Of a stretch of DNA of 64,000 nt, positions 9,076 through 18,556 are shown in pieces. Every line of letters starts with the position of its first letter. The first letter of the stretch is position 1. Under the pieces are notes generated by a model that had not been told where the DNA came from, did not search any database, and worked only from the letters and a program-made list of their open reading frames with translations. Position numbers and translations under genes: made by a program. The stretch lies in contig JAFMBH010000001.1 of the NCBI GenBank assembly GCA_017858735.1, forward strand, positions 124,001 through 188,000. The letters are read 5' to 3'. The stretch is from Bacteroidota bacterium (lineage in GTDB: Bacteria > Bacteroidota > Bacteroidia > Chitinophagales > Saprospiraceae).

Positions 9076-10686
9076 CTAGCTTAAATAATTTTCAGGCATA
9101 GTTAACATGGCCTTAATGAGATTCCTTACTTTCCTTTCTAATGCTGCCTTAATGGGCACATTCGTTGGATTTTTTAAATAGGCTTCATATTGTTCCTCCC
9201 ATTCGTAGTCAGGTGCCCCAGGTAGAATGAGAGTTTTAAGATCATTGATCTGATTTTGTGTTAACCCGAAAGGAAATAAAAACTCTCCCAGTTCCTTGAT
9301 TAGAAGATTGGGGTCTTTTACCTTTTTCATACTTCCAATAAGTTTCAAAACATCTATTTGATATTTTATGGTATTATACGTTAACCCATTTCCTGCCAAT
9401 GAATTGGTATAATTCATTCTGGCATTCAAAGTGGTAGCGTTAATCCAAATTCTATAAAAACTAGGTTCCTGGTAATAAGCTTTCCAACCTGAAACATCTG
9501 GCGGATAAAAATATTCCATTTGTTGACCACCAATATTTCGAATGATAGATTGAAGTGAAAGGGTCCTTTTATTATTATCTGTAGGTAAGACAAATTGAGT
9601 TTGTCTCAGTAAACCAATACTAAAATCTATGGGGTTTTTAATCATATTTCCCCGGTTTGCCATATCGAAGAAATGCTCACTGTTTAACAATGCCCTTAAT
9701 ACCGGTTTAATTTCAAATTTTTCTCTTATGAATAATTCCGACAGAGGTTGGATTATATTCATTTCTACATCAGGACTAATTTTGTAATAAACAAAATATC
9801 TGTATAGTTTTCGACAGATAAATTTAGCTACTTCTGGTTTTGTGAAAATAATATTAATGAGGGTTTTATACTCATTTTCGTTTTCATTAACAATTTTTAT
9901 TGAATTAAATCTATTGGATAGCTGTTTTGTAGTAGAATCATGTCTATTGACATTAAAACCACTTTTTATAACCGTAGCTGTCCTTGAATAATATCCTTGA
10001 TCTGTCCAGCCAGTTAAGCATTTTGCCATTTCCTTGATGTCAACTTCTGTGTAATTAGTGTAATCTCCCGGTCCTGCTATTGGACCTTTTCCAATGGTAA
10101 ATAATTCTAATAGTTCTCGAGCAAAATTTTCATTAGGTGAACCTTTTGAGTTCTGATTACCATTTAAATACCTTAACATTGCCGGATTAGTAGTCATCAG
10201 ATATACCAGATTTTTGAAATTCTTCAGACCATTATTTCTCAATAATCGAATATAATCATACATGTATTTAGGATCTGAAACAGTGGCCAGATCTATAGGA
10301 AAGTGATTGTGCCAAAATAGGGTTATTTTTTCCCTTATTGATATTCCCTCTGTTAAAAGAACCTCAGCATTCCAAGAACGAAGACTTGAGGTTCTATAAT
10401 TTATACTATCACGGGTATCGTTATATGGTGCATTGACCCAAGAAGAGCCCATGGGAACATGAGGGTCATTTTCAAAAATATAATTAATCGGTTGTGGAAC
10501 ATCTGGCAGTTCCTCGAAAAGTAAATCTAAAGTCCTTCTTAATCCTTTTGAAATAACGGTATTCATTGACTCAACGTTAGGTCCAATAGTAGCTCTTCTG
10601 AGTAAATGTAAGGCTTCTCCCTTTCCCCATTTTCCTGAATACGGGTTCAATGAAGCACCTGAATCTTCTTCCTGTGTGGATTTCAT
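9076..10686 (-). CDS. DUF1800 family protein
   Basis: A 536-residue protein with features typical of DUF1800: HLLRRATIGP near residue 27, REKITLFWHNHFPI, NENFARELLELFTIG, DIKEMAKCLTGWT and YPPDVSGWKAYYQEP. The family is largely alpha-helical and almost always sits beside DUF1501, as here. No signal peptide is obvious with this ATG (MKSTQEEDSG). Export could depend on a different start, but no upstream in-frame alternative was seen. Function is unknown; extracellular polymer processing has been suggested for the pair in general but nothing in this sequence proves it. Confidence 0.87.
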   Translation of the reverse strand: MKSTQEEDSGASLNPYSGKWGKGEALHLLRRATIGPNVESMNTVISKGLRRTLDLLFEELPDVPQPINYIFENDPHVPMGSSWVNAPYNDTRDSINYRTSSLRSWNAEVLLTEGISIREKITLFWHNHFPIDLATVSDPKYMYDYIRLLRNNGLKNFKNLVYLMTTNPAMLRYLNGNQNSKGSPNENFARELLELFTIGKGPIAGPGDYTNYTEVDIKEMAKCLTGWTDQGYYSRTATVIKSGFNVNRHDSTTKQLSNRFNSIKIVNENENEYKTLINIIFTKPEVAKFICRKLYRYFVYYKISPDVEMNIIQPLSELFIREKFEIKPVLRALLNSEHFFDMANRGNMIKNPIDFSIGLLRQTQFVLPTDNNKRTLSLQSIIRNIGGQQMEYFYPPDVSGWKAYYQEPSFYRIWINATTLNARMNYTNSLAGNGLTYNTIKYQIDVLKLIGSMKKVKDPNLLIKELGEFLFPFGLTQNQINDLKTLILPGAPDYEWEEQYEAYLKNPTNVPIKAALERKVRNLIKAMLTMPENYLS

Positions 10687-10805
10687 CTGGCTTAATTTAT
10701 TAAAAAATTTGAGTGCAACGTATAAATTACCTAAATTAAGAGTAGTATTAACATTAAAAACATAAATTCTACTTTTAATTGCATAAAATTAGATATATTT
10801 TATAA

Positions 10806-10813
10806 TAGTTTTG
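10806..10813 (+). promoter_or_regulatory. Bacteroidota-type -7 promoter element
   Basis: TAGTTTTG fits TAnnTTTG and lies 31 bases before the ATG at 10845, in the 158-base gap between the divergent DUF1800 and HAD-like genes. Confidence 0.4.
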
Positions 10814-10844
10814 ATATATTTCGGGGAACAATAAATTATTTTTT

Positions 10845-11336
10845 ATGATAAAAGGATGTATTTTTAATTTAATCGATGTTGTATTAAAAGAAGTTTCAAA
10901 GGAAGATGACTTGGTCCCTAAATTAGTTACACCAGACCATTTAATAGATGGTTTTTTAGTTTTTTTGAAGGAGTTGAAAAACAAGGGAATCCAAATTGCT
11001 GTTGTTTCCCAAAATCCTTTATTAAAGGAAATTTTAGACAGACTTAGAATTACTCATTTAATAAACAATTACTTCATTGTTAATAACAATGAAAGATTAA
11101 GTACAGCAACAAATATTTATACGTTCGCTGCGACTTCTCTTCAATTAAACCCAAAAGAGGTATTGGTTTTTATATCATCTGAAACATCAGAAGATTTAAA
11201 TTTGCTTGAAACATTTAAGGTGGTTTGTGTCGGTTCAAAAGGGATAAAAAATGCATTATTATATCAAATTAATGATTTTTCTTCCCTTAAATTTAATCAA
11301 TTGATTACCTCCGTTACAAATTATAGTCAAAATTAG
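10845..11336 (+). CDS. Degenerate HAD-superfamily (beta-phosphoglucomutase-like) protein, probably non-catalytic
   Basis: The 163-residue protein aligns by eye with small HAD phosphatases. It has an N-terminal IFNLIDVV where active members have FDLDGV, LKNKGIQIAVVSQNP at the motif II position (Ser/Asn present), and FKVVCVGSKG near the end, like AGMxVIGV. Both motif I aspartates (nucleophile and acid/base) are replaced (N and I), and the late acidic motif is SETSEDL without the usual EDSxxG. A phosphatase or mutase activity is therefore unlikely. The cap is minimal. It is a single gene behind its own TAnnTTTG motif and immediately upstream of a lipoprotein gene. Confidence 0.65.
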   Translation: MIKGCIFNLIDVVLKEVSKEDDLVPKLVTPDHLIDGFLVFLKELKNKGIQIAVVSQNPLLKEILDRLRITHLINNYFIVNNNERLSTATNIYTFAATSLQLNPKEVLVFISSETSEDLNLLETFKVVCVGSKGIKNALLYQINDFSSLKFNQLITSVTNYSQN

Positions 11337-11338
11337 CC

Positions 11339-11346
11339 TAATTTTG
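11339..11346 (+). promoter_or_regulatory. Bacteroidota-type -7 promoter element
   Basis: TAATTTTG fits TAnnTTTG. It starts 2 bases after the HAD-like stop and ends 17 bases before the lipoprotein ATG at 11364, so the lipoprotein is probably transcribed on its own. Confidence 0.45.
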
Positions 11347-11363
11347 TGATAAAATAATGATTT

Positions 11364-11909
11364 ATGAACATGACCAAATTTCTACTGCAGCTTTCTCTTA
11401 TTCTTATGGTAACATTTTCTTGTCAACCAAATAGTAAGGTAAGTAAGAGCGGTGATTCCTCTGTTGACGCAAAACCTTCATTAGGCAGTATTGGAACACC
11501 AGCTATTCCGGAAAAATTTAAAGAAACAGATTTACTTCTCACAGATTATTGGGTATATGAGTTTTATGTAATTCCAGAAAAGGTAGGTGTTGGACCAAAT
11601 TTTGTTGGCACATGGTACAAATTTAACCCGAATGGCACTTATTCAAAAGGGCAGTTCCAAGAAACTTTTGATAATGGAAACTGGTATATTTCAAGTCGTC
11701 CCAGTGAACATCAGCCTGGCAAAGTATTTAAATACATTTATTTTGATTCAGCTGTAAACGATCTATGGGATGTTGGTTTTGAAATTCAGGGAACAAGCGG
11801 CTATAATATGTCCTGGGTGAAGCAATTAGATTCGCCCGATGGTGAATCAGGTTTAGCTAAGGTTATGAAAATGCTTACCAAACCTACCCGTGAACAGATG
11901 GGTCGATAG
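11364..11909 (+). CDS. Predicted lipoprotein, lipocalin-like, function unknown
   Basis: The N-terminus MNMTKFLLQLSLILMVTFSCQPN is a lipoprotein signal peptide with lipobox TFSC, giving a mature lipid-anchored protein of ~160 residues. The body is rich in beta-type and aromatic sequence (DYWVYEFYVIP, GTWYKFNPNGTYSKGQF, NGNWYISSR), a pattern resembling lipocalin-like domains of Bacteroidota, but I cannot assign a family with confidence. A second ATG at 11370 is an equally good start. A bidirectional terminator-like hairpin follows. Confidence 0.7.
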   Translation: MNMTKFLLQLSLILMVTFSCQPNSKVSKSGDSSVDAKPSLGSIGTPAIPEKFKETDLLLTDYWVYEFYVIPEKVGVGPNFVGTWYKFNPNGTYSKGQFQETFDNGNWYISSRPSEHQPGKVFKYIYFDSAVNDLWDVGFEIQGTSGYNMSWVKQLDSPDGESGLAKVMKMLTKPTREQMGR

Positions 11910-11954
11910 TCAGCTTATCGATATAAGGTAAGAAATAAATTATAAAATTAAGTT

Positions 11955-12015
11955 ACATTTTTTTAGCAAATGCTCAAAGTTTAAAGAACTTCGGGTATTT
12001 GCTAAAAAAAAATGT
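11955..12015. terminator. Bidirectional transcription terminator between convergent genes
   Basis: An inverted repeat with arms ACATTTTTTTAGCAAAT (11955-11971) and ATTTGCTAAAAAAAAATGT (11997-12015) encloses a 25-base loop, which itself contains AAGTT/AACTT. The T-run in one arm and A-run in the other provide U-tracts in both directions. It lies between the lipoprotein gene (+) and ddl (-). Confidence 0.7.
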
Positions 12016-12044
12016 CTTCTGTTTTGACTGGATATTTATGAAAA

Positions 12045-13010
12045 TCAAGCGTTTAATGCTTCATTTATTACATGGTCAAGCAACACTGATACCGTCATTC
12101 CCTGTGATTTGACTTGTTGGGGAATAATACTTGCATTAGACATTCCTGGAATGGTGTTTACTTCAAGAAAATAAAAAGTACCATCCACACAAATTGAATC
12201 TACACGTACAACCCCTTTACAACCCAATACCTCGTAAATTAGCTTAGTTTGAGCTTTACATTTAGCTGTTAAATCCTCCGTAAGTCTGGCTGGAGTAATT
12301 TCCTGACTTTGGTTTTCATATTTTGCCTTGTAATCAAAAAACTCATTTTCAGAAATTATTTCCGTAATAGGTAAAACCTCAACGCCGTTATCTTTTCTGA
12401 AAACCCCGTTTGAAAACTCAGGGCCCGAAAGAAATGCTTCCACAACTACCTCGTCATCGTATTGAAAGGCCAAGGAAATGGCTTCAGAAAGTTCATTTTT
12501 AAATTTAACTTTACTTACACCAAAACTACTTCCATTTTTATTGGGTTTAACAAATAAAGGTAAACCTAAGGATAATAATTCTTCTTCATTCCATGCAGTA
12601 TTTTGCGTTAATAAAATGGAATTTGCCATAGGAATATGATACTTTTTAAGTATGTCCTTGGTTGCTTGTTTACCAAAAGTTATGGCGCTGGTAAAAAGGT
12701 TACAACCAGTAAAAGGCATTCCAATCAAATTAAAGTAACCTTGCAAATTTCCATCTTCTGCCGGATGACCATGCAGCATTAAATAAACTAAATCAAAGGT
12801 TCTATGATTCGTTTCCATCCTCAATGAAAAATCATTCAAATCAATCAGATGATCTGTTCCCTGTAAGGTAAACTTTCCTTTATTTAACTCAATAATGAAT
12901 AGGTTATATTTGTTTTTATCCATTTCAAGTGCGATATTTTTAGCACTTTGTAATGAAACATTTCGTTCTGCAACATCTCCACCGGTTACAATAGCAATAT
13001 TTTTCTTCAT
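12045..13010 (-). CDS. ddl: D-alanine--D-alanine ligase
   Basis: Joins two D-Ala for peptidoglycan precursor synthesis. The ATP-grasp architecture is visible: an N-terminal VTGGDVAERNVSLQSA (the usual GGxSxEhxVSL block), MLHGHPAEDGNLQGYF, KPNKNGSSFGVSKVK for nucleotide binding, and VEVNTIPGMSNASIIPQQ at the C-terminal metal and substrate site. The 321-residue length is typical. It lies 10 bases downstream of mltG on the same strand, giving a two-gene cell-wall operon. Confidence 0.95.
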   Translation of the reverse strand: MKKNIAIVTGGDVAERNVSLQSAKNIALEMDKNKYNLFIIELNKGKFTLQGTDHLIDLNDFSLRMETNHRTFDLVYLMLHGHPAEDGNLQGYFNLIGMPFTGCNLFTSAITFGKQATKDILKKYHIPMANSILLTQNTAWNEEELLSLGLPLFVKPNKNGSSFGVSKVKFKNELSEAISLAFQYDDEVVVEAFLSGPEFSNGVFRKDNGVEVLPITEIISENEFFDYKAKYENQSQEITPARLTEDLTAKCKAQTKLIYEVLGCKGVVRVDSICVDGTFYFLEVNTIPGMSNASIIPQQVKSQGMTVSVLLDHVINEALNA

Positions 13011-13020
13011 TTTAATAACT

Positions 13021-14052
13021 TTATCTAAGGCCTCTGCGAATTAAATTATCTCTGTATATCCTGGCATTTCGATTATGCTCAGATAAGTCGGTGGCAAACG
13101 AATGTAAACCGGATTCATCACCCACCGCACAAAAATATAAATAATTATGTTTTTCGTAATTTAAAACAGCGTCTATACTTGAGATGCTACTCATAGTTAT
13201 AGGTCCCGGAGGAAGCCCTGTGTATTTATAGGTATTATATGGGGAATCAAACTTGGTATGAAAATCAGTAACTCGTCGGGCTAAGAAATCTTTTCTGGCA
13301 AAGACGGCTGTGGGATCAGCTTGTAAGGGCATTCCAATTTTGAGTCTGTTCAGATAAACGCCGGCAATCCTCTTTTTTTCAATATTCTGTTGTGTTTCTT
13401 TTTCTACTATAGAGGCAAGGGTATATACCTCTTGAGGTGTTAATGCGAGGGATGCTGCCTTTTTTAAACGTTGATTTGATGCCCAAAATTTATCATATTC
13501 TGACTTCATACGGCTTAGAAATGCCGGGGCAGAGGTATTCCAATACATCTGATAAGTATTTGGAATAAATAAACTTTGGAAATTCTCTTTGGTAAATCCG
13601 TCTTTTCCTATGATTTCATTTGCGCTAAAAATATCATTTAATAAAATGGAATCAGGCTCTATAAATGATGAAACTTTCGCTGCAACATTTTCAGGCATTC
13701 GTTCGGTGGTTAAAACGACATTGACAGGTTCCTGATTGCCACTACGCAATTTTCTTATTAATTGAATCAAATTAATGCCCCTGTTTATTTTATATTGTCC
13801 AGATTTAACTTTACCCTCTTTAAAATTCATTTTTTCTGAAAGGATAGAAAAAACGGTAGTGTTCGCAAGGACTTTCTCCTCTTCCAACAATATTAATAAA
13901 CTTTTGAAGTCTGTACCTGAAGGAATTCTTATAGTTTTACTTTGCAATGAGCCTGGTAAAACGGGTGAATACACTAGTTGATACATTAGTAACATACCAC
14001 TTAAAGTGGCGGTAAGTAGTAAACCCCAGAAGAAGTAATTTTTTTTAATCAT
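13021..14052 (-). CDS. mltG: Endolytic transglycosylase MltG
   Basis: An inner-membrane lytic transglycosylase that cleaves nascent glycan strands and sets strand length. There is one N-terminal membrane segment (residues ~7-27), then a LysM-like subdomain (IRIPSGTDFKSLLILLEEEKVL) and the YceG domain. The catalytic Glu is in LASIVEKET, followed by AGVYLNRLKIGMPLQADPT, SPYNTYKYTGLPPGPI and the late YLYFCAVGD. The 343-residue length is normal. It is co-oriented with and close to ddl. Confidence 0.94.
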   Translation of the reverse strand: MIKKNYFFWGLLLTATLSGMLLMYQLVYSPVLPGSLQSKTIRIPSGTDFKSLLILLEEEKVLANTTVFSILSEKMNFKEGKVKSGQYKINRGINLIQLIRKLRSGNQEPVNVVLTTERMPENVAAKVSSFIEPDSILLNDIFSANEIIGKDGFTKENFQSLFIPNTYQMYWNTSAPAFLSRMKSEYDKFWASNQRLKKAASLALTPQEVYTLASIVEKETQQNIEKKRIAGVYLNRLKIGMPLQADPTAVFARKDFLARRVTDFHTKFDSPYNTYKYTGLPPGPITMSSISSIDAVLNYEKHNYLYFCAVGDESGLHSFATDLSEHNRNARIYRDNLIRRGLR

Positions 14053-14132
14053 CTAATCCAAATTTGGCTCAATTTAGTGATAAATGATTTAGTATTAAAA
14101 TCATTTAAAGCTATTTGTTTATAATCTTTCTC

Positions 14133-14140
14133 TAACTTTG
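14133..14140 (+). promoter_or_regulatory. Bacteroidota-type -7 promoter element, very close to start codon
   Basis: TAACTTTG is an exact match to the TAnnTTTG consensus and ends only 5 bases before the ATG at 14146. A TTTG at 14114-14117 could be a short-spaced -33 element. If the motif is used, the mRNA would start at or next to the start codon (near-leaderless). Confidence 0.5.
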
Positions 14141-14145
14141 TGCGT

Positions 14146-15141
14146 ATGAAAAAAGTATTTGAAGCTATAATAATCCTGTTAATTGTTTCCAGTTGTGAAA
14201 CGGACTTTAACATTGAAGCCAGTGAAAAGGAAATTCCAGTGGTTTACGGGGTTTTAAATGTCTCTGAACCAAAACAGTATATTAGGGTACAGAGAGCTTT
14301 TCTCTCGAAAGGTGGCAACGTAGCAGACCTTTCCAAGGATCCAGATATATTGTATTATTCCGAAGGCAGAGCCATTTTAACTGTCACCGGCACAGGAAGA
14401 ACCATTTTAGGTAAAAGAATAAATACAGAAGATATTGGAATAAAAAGAGACAGTGGTTTTTTTGCTGAATCACCAAACATACTGTATGAATTTGAAACCA
14501 AAGAATGGTTGCTTACACCTCCTGCGAAAGTTAATTTTACTTTTGAAAATGAATCCTTATTTAAAGGGGTTTCAGCCCAAATTTCATTAGTAAAAGATCT
14601 TCAATTGAGAGAAGGAGTTCCCTCTGCTCCTTTAAATTTAGGGTACGATCGGGTAATCACAATAGGTTGGAACCATTCCACGGAAACTAAGTTATTTGAC
14701 TTAATTATGAGAATTAATTACCTGGAAAAGAGTAATAAATCGAATGGTATCTTTTTAGATAAATCAGTAGATTGGGTATTAAAAGACCATCTTGAAGTTG
14801 GTTCAGATCCAACAAAAGGTAGCTTTTCATTCAAAGGCATTGAATTTTTTAAATTCTTGGGCAGTGCACTTCCAATTTCTTCAGATATTCAAAGGAACTT
14901 GAAATCAGTAGATATTTTACTAACGGCCGGGGGCACCGAATTTAAGGAAATACTAAATTTAAATCAGGCCAATTTTGGATTAACTGGATCTAACAGTATT
15001 CCAAGGTATAATAATATCGAAAATGGTATTGGATTTTTATCATCCAGAATGAAGGTTAGCAGGACTGACATTCCTTTATCATCTGTTACCCTCGATTCTT
15101 TAAGGTTGGGTGCACATACCAGGTCATTACAATTCAAATAA
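14146..15141 (+). CDS. Predicted lipoprotein, possibly DUF4249-like
   Basis: The ORF track starts at a GTG (14140), but this overlaps the promoter motif. The ATG at 14146 gives MKKVFEAIIILLIVSSCETDF, a lipoprotein signal with lipobox VSSC. The mature ~315 residues begin with EIPVVYGVLNVSEPKQYIRVQRAF, a beta-rich pattern seen in DUF4249-type Bacteroidota surface lipoproteins. The family assignment is by resemblance only. It is a single gene upstream of dnaK, followed by an inverted repeat. Confidence 0.65.
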   Translation: MKKVFEAIIILLIVSSCETDFNIEASEKEIPVVYGVLNVSEPKQYIRVQRAFLSKGGNVADLSKDPDILYYSEGRAILTVTGTGRTILGKRINTEDIGIKRDSGFFAESPNILYEFETKEWLLTPPAKVNFTFENESLFKGVSAQISLVKDLQLREGVPSAPLNLGYDRVITIGWNHSTETKLFDLIMRINYLEKSNKSNGIFLDKSVDWVLKDHLEVGSDPTKGSFSFKGIEFFKFLGSALPISSDIQRNLKSVDILLTAGGTEFKEILNLNQANFGLTGSNSIPRYNNIENGIGFLSSRMKVSRTDIPLSSVTLDSLRLGAHTRSLQFK

Positions 15142-15198
15142 TGCCAATTTGTCAGTTTTTCAAAGTCCATTTTAACATTTAAGCTATTTAGTAACATA

Positions 15199-15232
15199 AA
15201 ATCTGCCTAATATAGACAAAAAAGGCAGATTT
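15199..15232. terminator. Perfect 10-bp inverted repeat, likely terminator of the upstream lipoprotein gene
   Basis: AAATCTGCCT (15199-15208) and AGGCAGATTT (15223-15232) are perfectly complementary with a 14-base loop. It lies 58 bases after the lipoprotein stop and 72 bases before dnaK. The downstream T-tract is weak (TTTATTGAG). It could be a terminator or an operator-like element for dnaK. Confidence 0.45.
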
Positions 15233-15303
15233 ATTGAGTTGGCATATAGCTTGATAATGAAAGATGAATGTTAAACACTTGAAAAATTTAAAAACAAATT
15301 ATC

Positions 15304-17223
15304 ATGGGTAAAATTATCGGAATTGACCTCGGTACCACAAATTCTTGTGTGTCAGTTATGGAAGGAAACGAACCGGTGGTTATTCCAAATGAGGAGGGAA
15401 GAAGAACTACGCCGTCAGTTGTTGCTTTTATGGATAGTGGGGAGAGAAAAATTGGCGATCCGGCCAAGCGTCAGGCAATTACAAATCCTCAAAGGACAAT
15501 CGCTTCTATTAAAAGGTTCATGGGACGTCGCTTTTCTGAATCTGCAAGTGATATAAGTGCATCACCTTACAAAGTTGTTAAAGGAGATAACGATACTATC
15601 AAAGTGGATATTGACGGTCGCTTTTATACAGCTCAAGAGCTTTCTGCAATGATTCTTCAGAAGATGAAAAAGGTAGCTGAAGATTATCTTGGTCATGAAG
15701 TTACTGAAGCAGTAGTGACCGTACCAGCTTATTTTAATGATTCTCAGCGTCAAGCTACGAAGGAAGCAGGTGAAATCGCAGGCCTTAATATTAGAAGGAT
15801 TATTAACGAACCTACTGCTGCAGCTTTGGCCTACGGTTTAGATAAGCGAAATAAGGAAATGACCATTGCAGTGTATGATTTGGGTGGAGGTACCTTCGAT
15901 ATCTCTATTTTGGATCTCGGTGATGGGGTTTTTGAGGTAAAATCTACAAACGGTGATACTCATCTGGGTGGTGATGATTTTGATATGGTTATTATCGATT
16001 GGCTCGCAGGAACCTTCAAAGAACAAGAGAATATGGATCTCAAAAAAGACCCAATTGCTCTTCAAAGATTGAAGGATGCTGCTGAGAAAGCTAAAATTGA
16101 ACTGTCGTCTTCCTCAGAAACTGAAATAAATTTGCCTTATATTACCGCAATGGATGGTGTGCCTAAACACTTGGTAACTAAACTTTCCAGAGCAAAGTTT
16201 GAGCAAATGATCGAGCCACTGGTAGAGCGCAGTCTGGAACCTTGTAGAAAAGCATTGGCTGATTCAGGTCTTTCACTTTCCCAGATTTCTGAAGTAATAT
16301 TGGTAGGTGGCTCAACCAGAATCCCAAAAATACAGCAAGCCGTTGAAAACTTCTTTGGTAAAAAACCAAATAAAGGAGTAAATCCAGATGAAGTTGTAGC
16401 TGTTGGTGCCTCAATTCAAGGTGGTGTCCTCAGTGGTGACGTGCAAGATGTTCTTTTACTTGACGTAACACCTCTTTCTTTAGGTATAGAAACTATGGGT
16501 GGTGTGTATGATGTTGTTATTGAAGCAAATTGTACTATTCCAACCAGAAAGTCAAAAGTTTATTCTACCGCAGCAGATAATCAACCAAGTGTTGAAATTC
16601 ACGTGCTTCAAGGTGAAAGACCTATGGCTAAAGATAATAGACCTATCGGTAAGTTTATTCTCGACGGAATACCTCCTTCACCAAGGGGTGTACCTCAAAT
16701 TGAAGTTTCCTTCGATATTGACGCCAATGGAATCCTAAGTGTAGGTGCTAAAGATAAAGGTACTGGTAAAGAGCAATCTATAAGAATTGAAGCTTCTACA
16801 GGTTTATCTAAAGAGGAAGTAGAAAGAATGAAGGCCGAAGCTGCCGCTAATTCTGAAACAGACAAATTAGCACGTGAAAAAGTAGAAAAATTAAATGAAG
16901 CTGATAATTTGATTTTCCAAACAGAAAAACAAATTAAAGAATTTGGCGATAAGATTCCGGCAGATAAAAAACCTGAATTGGAAAGTGCTTTAAATGCATT
17001 AAAAGACGCTCACAAAGCTCAGGATGTTCCTTCTATCGACACTGCAATTGCTAGCTTAAATGCAATCTGGCAGGCAGCAACGCAGGAAATGTATCAAGGC
17101 GGTCAGGCGGGTGATCCTAACGCAGGCCAAGATCCAAATGCAGGTGGACAAACCGGAAATACTTCTAATAATAATGGTGATGTCACTGACGTAGAATACG
17201 AAGAGGTAAATGACAAAAAATAA
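15304..17223 (+). CDS. dnaK: Molecular chaperone DnaK (Hsp70)
   Basis: Full-length, 639 residues. ATPase domain motifs are visible: [18 protein letters not shown] at the N-terminus, [52 protein letters not shown] and [13 protein letters not shown]. They are followed by the substrate-binding domain ([20 protein letters not shown]) and a Gly/Asn-rich C-terminal tail ending in [14 protein letters not shown], the usual acidic terminus. It stands alone without dnaJ or grpE and ends in a strong terminator. Its sampled base composition is richer in G+C than its neighbours, as expected for a highly expressed gene. No CIRCE element was seen upstream. Confidence 0.98.
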   Translation: MGKIIGIDLGTTNSCVSVMEGNEPVVIPNEEGRRTTPSVVAFMDSGERKIGDPAKRQAITNPQRTIASIKRFMGRRFSESASDISASPYKVVKGDNDTIKVDIDGRFYTAQELSAMILQKMKKVAEDYLGHEVTEAVVTVPAYFNDSQRQATKEAGEIAGLNIRRIINEPTAAALAYGLDKRNKEMTIAVYDLGGGTFDISILDLGDGVFEVKSTNGDTHLGGDDFDMVIIDWLAGTFKEQENMDLKKDPIALQRLKDAAEKAKIELSSSSETEINLPYITAMDGVPKHLVTKLSRAKFEQMIEPLVERSLEPCRKALADSGLSLSQISEVILVGGSTRIPKIQQAVENFFGKKPNKGVNPDEVVAVGASIQGGVLSGDVQDVLLLDVTPLSLGIETMGGVYDVVIEANCTIPTRKSKVYSTAADNQPSVEIHVLQGERPMAKDNRPIGKFILDGIPPSPRGVPQIEVSFDIDANGILSVGAKDKGTGKEQSIRIEASTGLSKEEVERMKAEAAANSETDKLAREKVEKLNEADNLIFQTEKQIKEFGDKIPADKKPELESALNALKDAHKAQDVPSIDTAIASLNAIWQAATQEMYQGGQAGDPNAGQDPNAGGQTGNTSNNNGDVTDVEYEEVNDKK

Positions 17224-17245
17224 ATTAGGTTAATTAGCTAAAAGA

Positions 17246-17281
17246 GCGGGGTTATTGTCCAATAACCCCGCTTATTTTTTT
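17246..17281 (+). terminator. Strong rho-independent terminator after dnaK
   Basis: GCGGGGTTATT (17246-17256), loop GTCC, AATAACCCCGC (17261-17271), then TTATTTTTTT. The 11-bp stem is perfect. The stop codon of the convergent trypsin-fold gene (17252-17254) lies inside the hairpin. Confidence 0.93.
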
Positions 17282-18556
17282 CCATATCCAAGCATACTCA
17301 TCCAAATATTTAAGTTCCTCTAACTCATTTATCGAAATGAAATTCAATTCTTTTTCAAATATTATTTCCCGGCTGGTAAAATGCGGAAGGTAAGTTTGAA
17401 TGCCTATTAAATTTCCCTCATAAAATATCGGTGCTCCTGACATTCCGGAAACCTTCCAATAGTTCCCCCTTATTTTTTCAATGATTTGAAGCTTCCCATT
17501 TCCCTCTAAAACAGTATCTTGTTGATTCCAAACAGGATATTTAGAAGAAATTTTTGTCTCAACTGAATGTATGTTTCTAATGGATAAGTTTATTTTATTT
17601 AATATCTCAGGATGATTAATTAAAAAACGCGCGCTGGCATAATAGTCTTTTTGAAAGGTTAAAATAATCTCATTTCCTGTTTCAGGAAGTACATACTTGG
17701 GTAAAATAGAAAAAGTAATGAACAATCGTGTTGCCAATCCATTGATTTCATCTACTATGTTCATTTTTTGAGTTAATTCATTTATTATTCTATCTCTTTC
17801 CGTGCTCTTTTCAAAGGACGATAAGGTGGCTAATCTATTTAGGATAAATCGATTGTCTGTCCATTTCTTAATGCAAAATTCAATGGATTTTTGTAAGGTA
17901 TATGATTTTAAAACATCAGCATCAGATTTTCTAATATCTATCATATAACTTTTACCATGGGCTTTGATCTCCTCTAATAGCTTCATGTTATTAGCAAAAA
18001 TTACTTGATTTTTAATGGACTGACCCCTTATGGTAAAGGTATCAAACTGATTTTGCCATTGGGGAAGAAGTAACCAATCAACATAATTTTTAACAGCATC
18101 TGCTTTGTATTCTGTAACCACAGGGTATCCCAAAGAAATTGTATCAACCAAAGAGGACAATACCGTGGAATATTGTGATTTATTACCTTGAAAATCAACA
18201 GGCAAATCTACGCTCAATAAAACCCAATCATTATTTTTATAAATAATAATAGGATTTTGGAGCGTATCTACTTGAATGCTTGCATTTTGCATTCCAAAAC
18301 CTGATAACAATAAATGATTTTTTTGAACGGTAATTATACTTTTAATGGTGATTTTACCCTGAGCATTTCCATATTCCAAGCATTGATTTAGCGTCCATAT
18401 ATAATTAGTTTCGGGAAACAAGAACCCAGTACAATTACTACCTACACGGACTGTAATAGCCGATGAAAGAAATGAATGTGAACTTAAACTTAAAGGAGTG
18501 GAAAGACAAAAGATATAAAAACAAACAAGAAAATTAAATCTTAACCTGCTTTTCAT
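17252..18556 (-). CDS. Exported trypsin-fold protein with degenerate active site
   Basis: A 434-residue protein with an N-terminal hydrophobic signal (residues ~8-28). SNCTGFLFPETNYIWTLNQCL resembles the GTGFLIs...YILTNxHV block of S1/HtrA-like proteases. Near the C-terminus VSGMSGAPIFYEGNLIGIQTY resembles GxSGGPxxxxxGxxxGI, with the nucleophile Ser apparently kept. The position of the catalytic His reads Gln-Cys (TLNQC), so protease activity is doubtful. A long helical insert (~residues 130-330) separates the two halves. The assignment is by motif resemblance. Its start overlaps the DUF6580 gene by 23 bases, which suggests coupling. Confidence 0.5.
   Translation of the reverse strand: MKSRLRFNFLVCFYIFCLSTPLSLSSHSFLSSAITVRVGSNCTGFLFPETNYIWTLNQCLEYGNAQGKITIKSIITVQKNHLLLSGFGMQNASIQVDTLQNPIIIYKNNDWVLLSVDLPVDFQGNKSQYSTVLSSLVDTISLGYPVVTEYKADAVKNYVDWLLLPQWQNQFDTFTIRGQSIKNQVIFANNMKLLEEIKAHGKSYMIDIRKSDADVLKSYTLQKSIEFCIKKWTDNRFILNRLATLSSFEKSTERDRIINELTQKMNIVDEINGLATRLFITFSILPKYVLPETGNEIILTFQKDYYASARFLINHPEILNKINLSIRNIHSVETKISSKYPVWNQQDTVLEGNGKLQIIEKIRGNYWKVSGMSGAPIFYEGNLIGIQTYLPHFTSREIIFEKELNFISINELEELKYLDEYAWIWKKISGVIGQ

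Noticed and set aside
15239-15254. Sigma-54-like TTGGCAT-N5-TTGA motif upstream of dnaK
   Set aside because: Spacing fits but the invariant GC at -12 reads GA; a chance match is likely without evidence of an activator.
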